Program-made: the position numbers and the translations under genes
The notes under the pieces: model-generated
What the model was told of the DNA's origin: nothing
What the model saw: the letters and a program-made list of their open reading frames with translations, nothing else
Databases searched by the model: none
Source: an uncultured Lachnospiraceae bacterium
GTDB taxonomy: Bacteria > Bacillota > Clostridia > Lachnospirales > Lachnospiraceae
DNA length: 22,820 nucleotides
NCBI GenBank assembly: GCA_910586955.1
Contig: CAJUMM010000045.1
Coordinates: 1-22,820, forward strand
Direction: 5' to 3'
Shown here: one piece after another, positions 7,528-14,138 of the stretch
How positions within the stretch are numbered: the stretch's first letter is position 1
Layout: the number at the start of each line of letters is the position of its first letter

Positions 7528-8841
7528 TTATGCGAAATAATCCATCATCAGTCCGAGAGCCATATAATTATTCATTGTGTACGCACCTGACTTGGAAAAG
7601 GTATTTAAAAACGAAAAAGAATCGCTGCCCGTCATCATCTGCGTCTCTCTCTCCTGCTGTTCTCCCCGGAGAAGCCTGGAGGAACTCACCTGCAGGGCGG
7701 AAGAACCCCTGTCAAAAGCTGCCTGCGCAATACCGTTCCGGCCGGAAATCACTTCCCGCACCACATTCGGTTCTTTCTTCAGATTCTTTTCCAGCTCTTC
7801 CCGGTCAAAGGAAAGGGTGCCGTCTTTATTCATGGTAATCCCGGCCTTTCCCAGGGACTGGCTGGAGCTTAAGTTCCGTACCATATTCCGGAGCTGGTTG
7901 TTCACCTCCATGCCCTTATCCGTATTGCTGCCCAGGAACTCCAAAGCTTTATTGTAGCTCTTCACCAGATCTCCTACAGCCGAGGCCAGCTTATCGTTGT
8001 CCACCTGCTGGGAAATCGTCGTAGTTCCTTCCTTCTTCAACGTAGCTTTGATACGTCCCATATCCAGGGAAACTTCATTTCCCGAGGAAACATAATTTAC
8101 ACTTCTGCCATCCTGGGTTACCGTATACCTGGCATTCTGGGCCGCCTGGGCCGTCTCCTCAAGTCCCGCTGCGGCTCCGGTACTGCCGCTGACCTGGAAG
8201 GTATTGCCCTCCCCTGTCTTCTTGCCGGTTACCTGAAGGGAAACCTTGCCGTCTTTCTCCACCACGCTGGCCGTAACACCTGCATACTTGTTCCCGTTGA
8301 TCTGCCCGGCTGCCTCTTCCAGCATCTCCCGGTTTGTGCGGAGACTCCCGTTCTGCTTCCGGGCGTCTACTTTCACGGATGCGTAGGAGGTTCCCCCTGC
8401 CGCATTCCGGGATACAATGTTGAACTCCATCCCCTCGGAAGCCTTTGCAGCAGCATCCACTGCAGCACTTTCATTCATCTGCCCCTTGGCCGTCTGATTG
8501 ACTGTAAGAACCAGCTCCTGCCCGGAACGAAGGCTGAAACGTTCTTCCACCTCCGCAACCGATGTATCGGAACTTCCTGCGGTGAGAGCACTGGCCGCCC
8601 CGGAGGTATTGGTCCCTCGGAGGGTATTGGCCGACTGCATCAAATCCGTCATAGTGGAATTGTAGTCTTTCAGGAAATCCAGACTGGAATCCTTGACAGA
8701 GCTGCCCACCCGGGGTACCGGGGAAACTGCCTGACGTGTGGAATGATAATTCTGCAGAGCCTGCTGCAGCCGAAGCTGGTTAATGGATGTCGAATAGTTC
8801 AGATAGCTGCTCATATATGAGCCGATACTTCCAACTGCCAT
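7528..8841 (-). CDS. FliD-related flagellar protein (second, shortened cap-like protein)
   Basis: A 437-residue secreted-type flagellar protein. Its C-terminal half (about 280-405) follows the FliD C-terminal pattern: VDNDKLASAVGDLVKSYNKA, then NQLRNMV, then GITMNKDGTLSFDREELEKNL. A segment at about 175-225 (REMLEEAAGQINGNKYAGV followed by strands) resembles a flagellin hook-IN repeat. The N-terminus (MAVGSIGSYMSSYLNYSTS) is unlike the FliD N-terminal domain, and the conserved-looking C-terminus (NNYMALGLMMDYFA) is hydrophobic. It may be an alternative cap, a hook-filament junction part or an adhesin. ATG at 8841 is chosen because AAAAGGGGGCAAAAGGAT precedes it; an ATG at 8871 would add ten basic residues and lacks a good site. 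It has its own sigma-28-like promoter and terminator. Confidence 0.75.
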   Translation of the reverse strand: MAVGSIGSYMSSYLNYSTSINQLRLQQALQNYHSTRQAVSPVPRVGSSVKDSSLDFLKDYNSTMTDLMQSANTLRGTNTSGAASALTAGSSDTSVAEVEERFSLRSGQELVLTVNQTAKGQMNESAAVDAAAKASEGMEFNIVSRNAAGGTSYASVKVDARKQNGSLRTNREMLEEAAGQINGNKYAGVTASVVEKDGKVSLQVTGKKTGEGNTFQVSGSTGAAAGLEETAQAAQNARYTVTQDGRSVNYVSSGNEVSLDMGRIKATLKKEGTTTISQQVDNDKLASAVGDLVKSYNKALEFLGSNTDKGMEVNNQLRNMVRNLSSSQSLGKAGITMNKDGTLSFDREELEKNLKKEPNVVREVISGRNGIAQAAFDRGSSALQVSSSRLLRGEQQERETQMMTGSDSFSFLNTFSKSGAYTMNNYMALGLMMDYFA

Positions 8842-8925
8842 ATCCTTTTGCCCCCTTTTTCTCCAATTCATACCTGAATGGGCATAAAAAGCCCTTAAGG
8901 CATAATTTTAGATACTCCTATTGTT

Positions 8926-8952
8926 ATATCGGATGTAAACTTATAAAAATAA
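8926..8952 (-). promoter_or_regulatory. Candidate sigma-28 promoter for the FliD-related gene
   Basis: On the minus strand TCCGATAT (8933-8926) matches seven of eight positions of the sigma-28 -10 element. TTAT lies 15 bases upstream (8952-8949), a weak -35 match. It sits just after the stop of the FtsE-like gene and about 85 bases before the ATG at 8841. Confidence 0.6.
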
Positions 8953-8960
8953 CAGAAAAT

Positions 8961-9725
8961 TTAAAAAAAGTTGTTTTTTTGTCTGTTTCTCTCTTCCCGC
9001 ATCTGAAGCACCCGGCGTTCCTCATAGATATCCAGGGCTTTGGTGCTGTACCCTGCATTTTTCTCGTCTGCCACCAGCATTCCCTCCACCAGAGTCAGAA
9101 CCCGCTTGTGCATAATATTAACCAGCTCCACCGAATGGCTGCTCACAATTACGGTGACGCCTCTGCGGTTTACCTCATCCAAAAGGCACATCATATCCCA
9201 TGCCATATCCGCATCCAGATTTGCCGTGGGCTCGTCTGCCAGAAGAATCTGCGGGCCTGTCACCAGGGCACGAGCCAGAAGAACACGGGCCTCCTGTCCC
9301 ACGGAAAGCTCCTGGGGATAGCGGTCCGCCTTAGCAGCCATTCCTACGCTGCCCAGGGCTTCCATAATAGGCTTCCGGCTCTTTCTGGGAGAATAGCCGC
9401 AGGAACGCAGGGCCAAAAGAATATTTTCATATACGGTCCGGTCCCGGAGACACTGCATATCCGGCTGCATAATTCCGAATTTTCTCCGGAAGTAGGGCAG
9501 CTCCCGTTTTTTCAAAAGGCCGATATCCTCCTGATCCACGAAGATGCGCCCCCGGCTTACCTCTTCCTGCCTGCTCAGGAGCTTTAAGATACTGGACTTT
9601 CCCACACCGCTCTTTCCTATTAAAAATACAAATTCACCCTTTTCAATCCGAAAAGAAATATCCTCCAGCACCAACTCGTCCGGTTCAAAAATTTTTGACA
9701 CCTGATCAAACACAATCTGGGGCAT
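8961..9725 (-). CDS. FtsE-like ABC transporter ATPase without an adjacent FtsX
   Basis: A 254-residue cytoplasmic ABC ATPase. Walker A is GKSGVGKS at 37-44, the Q-loop glutamine is Q87 (IMQPD), Walker B is ILLADE at 160-165 with catalytic E165, the D-loop is NLD, and the H-loop histidine is H197 (SSHS). The signature is LSVGQ at 140-144 instead of LSGGQ/LSGGE. Overall form (GEFVFLIGKSG, YFRRKFGIMQPD, DEPTANLD) matches FtsE, which works with FtsX to control cell-wall hydrolases. No permease gene lies on either side. A Lys/Arg-rich tail ends NNFF. The neighbours are flagellar, so a role in flagellum passage through the wall or in division control is possible but inferred. GAGGTGG precedes ATG 9725. 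TAAAAT after the upstream terminator could be a -10 element, but the -35 is poor. Confidence 0.8.
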   Translation of the reverse strand: MPQIVFDQVSKIFEPDELVLEDISFRIEKGEFVFLIGKSGVGKSSILKLLSRQEEVSRGRIFVDQEDIGLLKKRELPYFRRKFGIMQPDMQCLRDRTVYENILLALRSCGYSPRKSRKPIMEALGSVGMAAKADRYPQELSVGQEARVLLARALVTGPQILLADEPTANLDADMAWDMMCLLDEVNRRGVTVIVSSHSVELVNIMHKRVLTLVEGMLVADEKNAGYSTKALDIYEERRVLQMREERNRQKNNFF

Positions 9726-9776
9726 GCCGCCACCTCGCTCTTTCCTGCTCTCGTGAAAATTTTACAATATTTCACC

Positions 9777-9814
9777 AAAAAAAGAAAGGGTGAATTTAAA
9801 ATTCCACCCTTTCT
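9777..9814 (-). terminator. Intrinsic terminator of the fliD-fliS operon
   Basis: A perfect ten-base stem AGAAAGGGTG/CACCCTTTCT (9814-9805 with 9792-9783) encloses an AT-rich 12-base loop and runs into seven T residues on the minus strand (A 9777-9783). It follows the stop at 9831 by 16 bases. Confidence 0.92.
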
Positions 9815-9830
9815 CCCGCCGGAGCAGCTC

Positions 9831-10238
9831 TCAGCTCTCCTGATAGAAGGAATCCTTCCCTGCCAGACGCACGCTGATTCCGCGATCCAGCTCCACTGTC
9901 TTCTCCAGCGTCCTCCTAATATTATCTCCTATCTCCCCAAGCTTCTTCTTCTCAAAGGAGTCTTCCAAAGAGGCTCTTGTCTCACCCTTCAAGAGACTTA
10001 AGACTTCTGCCTGCTCCTCCTCATTTGTACACTGGAGAAGCAGATAAATCCTCTCTGTACTTTCCGACAGATAATCCAGGCTCTCCTGCCTCATCTCCAA
10101 AAGCATCTGTGCAGCCACCCGGTCATCCCTGGATAACACATCCGCAATTTCCTTTGTGACACGAAGCACCTCATTGATGGTTTGATACCGTCCCTGGGCC
10201 TGCTTCAAAAGCTCATTCCAAAACTCCTGCTCCGCCAT
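9831..10238 (-). CDS. Small helical protein after fliS, probable FliT/FlgN-type export chaperone
   Basis: A 135-residue protein with no membrane segment that appears entirely helical. Its long amphipathic stretches (about 3-70 and 75-125) have heptad-like spacing of Leu, Ile and Val. Sequence alone does not place it firmly in a family. Its size, all-helical nature and position fit a substrate chaperone of the flagellar export system (FliT binds FliD; FlgN binds FlgK and FlgL): it is the last gene of fliD-fliS, 11 bases after fliS. That role is inferred from context. GGGGAG lies five bases before ATG 10238, and a strong terminator follows. Confidence 0.75.
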   Translation of the reverse strand: MAEQEFWNELLKQAQGRYQTINEVLRVTKEIADVLSRDDRVAAQMLLEMRQESLDYLSESTERIYLLLQCTNEEEQAEVLSLLKGETRASLEDSFEKKKLGEIGDNIRRTLEKTVELDRGISVRLAGKDSFYQES

Positions 10239-10249
10239 ATCTTCTCCCC

Positions 10250-10615
10250 TCAGTTGTTGAGCATTTTGCTGGCTTCCCGGAATGCTTCCCGCAGCTCCTC
10301 CACCAGGGATTTCAAATCTGCAATAGCTTTCGGGTTCCTGCCTGCACTGATGCGTCCAAGTTCAAAGATAAAGAAATCATACATGGCATACAGCTCTTTG
10401 CTGATAGCATAGCTTCTGTCCAAGGTAATCCTAAGATACTGTACAATCTCCCTGGAGCGGACAACCGACTGATTAAACAGCTGCTCATCCCCTACTTCCA
10501 GTGCCAATTCTGCCCTGGTCAGCCTTTTTACCAGCTCATCAAACAAAAGCAGAAGCATCTCACTGGCCGTCATGGTGCTGACAGACTGGGTTTTATATTG
10601 CTGATAACCGTTCAT
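10250..10615 (-). CDS. fliS: Flagellar export chaperone FliS
   Basis: A 121-residue protein that matches FliS along its whole length. It has the N-terminal MNGYQQYKTQSVSTMTASEM, then LLLLFDELVKRL and the third helix with YLRITLDRSY. The C-terminal helices carry LYAMYDFFIFELGRI and a variable tail. FliS binds the disordered C-terminus of flagellin in the cytoplasm, stops it polymerising early and delivers it to the export gate through FlhA. It lies 72 bases after fliD and 11 bases before the putative FliT-like gene, the standard order. AGGAAAGGG precedes ATG 10615. The intergenic gap shows no terminator. Confidence 0.97.
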   Translation of the reverse strand: MNGYQQYKTQSVSTMTASEMLLLLFDELVKRLTRAELALEVGDEQLFNQSVVRSREIVQYLRITLDRSYAISKELYAMYDFFIFELGRISAGRNPKAIADLKSLVEELREAFREASKMLNN

Positions 10616-10687
10616 TGTAAATCCCTTTCCTGTTCTTTGTTCTGCGCAGCCCCGGCAGGCCCATATGCCTTGCGTTTTCCTCTTCTC

Positions 10688-13198
10688 TTAGAAGCCCAGG
10701 CCGCTTAAATAGCTGCTCTGGGAATTCATCTGGGAGATGAGTGTCTCAAGCTGCGTAAACTGTTTGATATAACGATCCTGCTCCGATTTCAGACGGGCTT
10801 TCAGATTCGCCAAAATCTTATCCACATCCTTAATCTCATTGCTGATGCTGTTGTTCAAAATACTCAAGGGCGATTTGGTGGATCCGGCCTTCTCAATCAG
10901 GATACCCTTCGTCACACCCAAAGTCTTCACATACTTATCCATGCCGTTCTTCAAATTCACGGCAAATCCGGCTTTCACCTCAAAGGCGGAGCGATCCGCC
11001 TTGGGATTCTTGGCCAGGGCGGCCTGATAGCCTGCCTCGTCAAAGCTGGCTTCCTTGGTAAAGAAATTCTTCACCGCATCGGGATCCTTCTCCAGAGCCG
11101 CTTTAAACTTAGCCTCGTCAAAGGAAAGCTTTCCGTTATCCTGCCAGTTGGTGGATACGGAGATTCCCATCTCGCTCATCTTCTGCTGATCCGCCGGGCT
11201 GATCATCCACCGGAGATCGTCGGCCAGGCTGCGGAGCTCGCTGGAATTGTAGAGGAGGCCCGCCTTTGCCTTCTCCTCCCAGAGCTTGATCTCGTCCTCA
11301 CTCATCTCTTTCTTCTGCTCGGAGGTCAGAGGGGCATAATCCCGGTCCGGCCTGGTGGTCAGCTGGGTATTCACCATCTCCAGAATCTCGTTGTACTCTT
11401 TCACCAGATCCGAAACGGCAGAAGTAATCTTATCGGACTCTATATTGGAGGTAAAGGTAACGGCCTGCTCCGGATCGTTCTCAATGAGATTTCCGCTGTC
11501 GTCGTAGCCGAACTTGCCCTTCACCGTAATATCCAGGCCTTCAATCGAGAAGCTGTTGCTCCCCCGGGTCAGATTTACCACCTCATCAGAGCCTGCATAC
11601 TTCACGGCCACGATTGCATCCTGGCCTGCGCTGAAGGTATTGCCGCTGCCGATGGCAGAAGCGTTCTCCGAATCGATTTCCTGGCCGAAGAGCAGCTTGG
11701 CGCCCTCGCCCTCCAGCTGGATCAGGCCTGCGGCTCCATCCTCCGTGGCCTCCACCACGAATTTGTCCGCCGTGGAGAGGTAGGAAATCTTCACCCCTGC
11801 GTCCGCCTCGTTGATCTGCCTCATAATGAGGTTCATGGAATCGTTCTCGCTAAACTCAATGGTCTTTCCATTAATTTTCAGCTCGTATTTTCCATCTGCA
11901 TTCGGTGTGGCATTCCCAAGATTCATGCCGGAATCCTTCAGGCTGGTATTTAAGTTCACCCGGTTGGATTCCCCTGCAATAATGTCCAGGCCGCCGTAGG
12001 AGGACATAAGGGAAGCCCAGCCTCCCGTAAGGGTCAGAGTGGAACTGGTATCTTCCTTGGGAGTTACCCCGTCGTCTTCCTTCTTGTTGGGAATGGTGGT
12101 CTTAAAAGTGAGGCGCTGTCCCTTGGTGGCATCCGTGGCATCCACATCCTCCAGATCTACAGTCACTCTCCCCTTGCCAAAAGCAGCGTCCAGGCCTTCC
12201 TGAAGTTTATCTTTCACATAGGTCAGGCCGTTATCGGAGCCGAGATTGGCCCGGATCTCCTCAGCTGTGGGAAGGGTAATGGTCTTGGACTTGCCGTTGT
12301 AGCTGAAGGTCAGCTCCTTCTCTCCCATACGTTTTGCGAAATCCTGGTTGTCTATAAGCTTTGCCTCTTCCTGGGCCTTGTACGCCTCACCCTTTGTAAG
12401 TTCCTGTCCCTCAGAACCCGGCTTCGTGGTAAAGCCCAGAGCCTCCAGGGCCGAACTGTCGTGAAGGGTTACTTTATTGTTCTCGTCCTTGCTGACAAAG
12501 GCAATCTTGCCGTCCACCACCTGGGCTTCCACATGATTGAGCATATTGTCATTCTTGGGAGCTCCCGCATAATCCACCTTGGTCTGCTGGAGGGATGCGT
12601 TGATGGCTTTCACCGCCGCTTCCACATCCTGGGTTCCGTCCGCCAGCATGTAGGGCTCCAGACGGGAAGAAAGGCTTACGGCATAGCCGTTATCCCCAAT
12701 CTTGAAATTCAGCTCCTTGTCGGTGAGGGTGTTCATAGGAACATCCCCGGTGTTGATGGCGCCTGTCTTCAAAGCGCTGTCGGAAGCCTTCCCTGTCATG
12801 AGGCTGGCATTTTTCGCCATCTGCTGGACGCCTACGATAGAAACGCCGGCTGCAGCTTTGGAGGTTCCCGTCACACCGATGTACTTGCTGTTCTTTCCGT
12901 TGACCGTAGTGCTGGCCGCATTCCAGAAGCTGTCGCTGAAGAGATTGGTCTTGGATGTCATGGTGGCCGTATATTTATCCGCAAAGGCAATGAGTTTATC
13001 ACTGATGCTGCGGTAAGCTTCCTGCTGCCACTCCAATTTCTGCTTTGCCTGCAGGTTCTTATTAATCTTAGACTGGGTTCCAGAGGTCATGCCCTCAATC
13101 AGCGTGTCCCTGTCCAGGCCGCTGGAAAGCCCGCCGTATCCTCTCAAACTGGACATTGCACTGTTAGTCGATGCACTCAGGCTGCTGATACTAGCCAT
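10688..13198 (-). CDS. fliD: Flagellar filament cap protein FliD (HAP2), long form
   Basis: An 836-residue filament cap that promotes flagellin assembly at the tip. The FliD N-terminal domain covers about 1-150 (GLSSGLDRDTLIEGM, then QQEAYRSISDKLIAFADKY). The centre contains several flagellin hook-IN-like repeats, such as KYELKINGKTIEFSENDSM followed by INEADAGVKISYL. The FliD C-terminal domain contains KITSAVSDLVKEYNEILEMV and closes with the heptad helix ARLKSEQDRYIKQFTQLETL and SYLSGLGF. At roughly 450-550 residues for many FliD proteins, this one is expanded in the exposed central domains. ATG at 13198 is chosen because AAGGAG lies eight bases upstream; an ATG at 13234 would add 12 residues over that site. 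A sigma-28 promoter drives the operon. Confidence 0.96.
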   Translation of the reverse strand: MASISSLSASTNSAMSSLRGYGGLSSGLDRDTLIEGMTSGTQSKINKNLQAKQKLEWQQEAYRSISDKLIAFADKYTATMTSKTNLFSDSFWNAASTTVNGKNSKYIGVTGTSKAAAGVSIVGVQQMAKNASLMTGKASDSALKTGAINTGDVPMNTLTDKELNFKIGDNGYAVSLSSRLEPYMLADGTQDVEAAVKAINASLQQTKVDYAGAPKNDNMLNHVEAQVVDGKIAFVSKDENNKVTLHDSSALEALGFTTKPGSEGQELTKGEAYKAQEEAKLIDNQDFAKRMGEKELTFSYNGKSKTITLPTAEEIRANLGSDNGLTYVKDKLQEGLDAAFGKGRVTVDLEDVDATDATKGQRLTFKTTIPNKKEDDGVTPKEDTSSTLTLTGGWASLMSSYGGLDIIAGESNRVNLNTSLKDSGMNLGNATPNADGKYELKINGKTIEFSENDSMNLIMRQINEADAGVKISYLSTADKFVVEATEDGAAGLIQLEGEGAKLLFGQEIDSENASAIGSGNTFSAGQDAIVAVKYAGSDEVVNLTRGSNSFSIEGLDITVKGKFGYDDSGNLIENDPEQAVTFTSNIESDKITSAVSDLVKEYNEILEMVNTQLTTRPDRDYAPLTSEQKKEMSEDEIKLWEEKAKAGLLYNSSELRSLADDLRWMISPADQQKMSEMGISVSTNWQDNGKLSFDEAKFKAALEKDPDAVKNFFTKEASFDEAGYQAALAKNPKADRSAFEVKAGFAVNLKNGMDKYVKTLGVTKGILIEKAGSTKSPLSILNNSISNEIKDVDKILANLKARLKSEQDRYIKQFTQLETLISQMNSQSSYLSGLGF

Positions 13199-13267
13199 AT
13201 AAACCACTCCTTTTCTATTTCTTTTTCGTATCATTCTGAGACAATTTCCAAATTACTCTGTACTTAT

Positions 13268-13294
13268 TTATCGGCATATAGTATACTTTAATTA
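13268..13294 (-). promoter_or_regulatory. Sigma-28 promoter of the fliD-fliS operon
   Basis: On the minus strand TAAT (13294-13291) is followed after 15 bases by GCCGATAA (13275-13268), a full match to the enteric form of the sigma-28 -10 element and seven of eight to the Bacillus form. It lies about 70 bases before the fliD ATG and within the divergent parA upstream region. A possible plus-strand -10 for parA (TATACT, 13282-13287) falls inside this promoter's spacer. Confidence 0.8.
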
Positions 13295-13346
13295 ATACTT
13301 GAATTGAGATTTTCACAACTATCTTAGAGAAACGGAGGAATTTATT

Positions 13347-14138
13347 TTGGCTACAATCATTGCACTTACCAACCAGAAGGGCGGTGTGGGCAAGACCACT
13401 ACTTCAAGTGCTTTGGCAGCCGGACTTACCAGAGAGGGCAAAAAAGTACTTGGCATTGACCTGGATCCTCAGGGCAACTTCGGATTCAGCCTTGGCCTTG
13501 ATATTGATAATTCGAAAACCATTTATGAAGTACTAAAGTACCAGATACCCATTGAAGCGGCTATCCAGCCCACGGAATACTGCGATCTGGTAACTTCCAA
13601 TATTCTTTTAAGCAGCGCCGAGCTGGAGTTTAACGAACCGGGCCGGGAGCTGATGCTGAAAAGGCTTCTGATGCCTGTGGAGGACCATTACGATTTCATT
13701 ATTATCGATACGCCTCCGGCCTTAAATATCCTGACGGTAAACGCCTACTCGGCTGCAAATTACCTGATCATTCCTATGGTTTCCGAGATCTTAAGCATTG
13801 TGGGCGTGGCCCAGATCAAGGAAACCATCAATTCGGTCCGGCAGTCCGTCAACCCCAATCTCCATGTGCTGGGAATCCTGCTGACCAAATTTAACCGGCG
13901 CACCATTCTGGCCCGGGAGGTAAAGGAAATGGCGGAAAGCATTGCCGCCCAGATCAACACCTCCGTATTTGATATCCAGATCAGGCCCAGCGTTACGGTG
14001 GCGGAAGCCCCCGCTCACGGGGAGAGCGTTTATGATTATGCCCCCCACTCCAAGCCTTCCCAGGATTACCAGGAATTTGTCCTGGAAGTATTAAAGAAGA
14101 TTCACCAGCAGGAGGTTGCACATGGCACGCAAAAGTAA
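13347..14138 (+). CDS. ParA/Soj-type positioning ATPase
   Basis: A 263-residue deviant Walker A ATPase. KGGVGKTT at 11-18 has the signature Lys11 and Lys16, Walker A' is IDLDPQGN at 37-44, and Walker B is FIIIDTPPA at 117-125. The C-terminal VAEAPAHGESVYDYAPHS matches the ParA/Soj pattern rather than FlhG or MinD: there is no N-terminal DQA-LR motif and no C-terminal membrane-targeting helix. Such proteins dimerise on ATP and position plasmids, chromosomes, chemoreceptor arrays or other cargo. The usual IPRNVR before SEAP reads IRPSVTV, so one basic residue is lost. No ParB gene is near; the overlapping downstream gene is the likely partner. The start is TTG at 13347, with GGAGG eight bases upstream. 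The cargo is unknown. Confidence 0.93.
   Translation: MATIIALTNQKGGVGKTTTSSALAAGLTREGKKVLGIDLDPQGNFGFSLGLDIDNSKTIYEVLKYQIPIEAAIQPTEYCDLVTSNILLSSAELEFNEPGRELMLKRLLMPVEDHYDFIIIDTPPALNILTVNAYSAANYLIIPMVSEILSIVGVAQIKETINSVRQSVNPNLHVLGILLTKFNRRTILAREVKEMAESIAAQINTSVFDIQIRPSVTVAEAPAHGESVYDYAPHSKPSQDYQEFVLEVLKKIHQQEVAHGTQK

Noticed and set aside
12461..13291. Long plus-strand open frame opposite the start of fliD
   Set aside because: Composition is atypical, it runs through the fliD promoter and the parA upstream region, and fliD on the other strand is certain.
13347..14138. Calling the ParA-type gene flhG (MinD2)
   Set aside because: It lacks the N-terminal DQA-LR motif and the C-terminal membrane helix, and its C-terminal block matches Soj/ParA; it is also not beside flhF.
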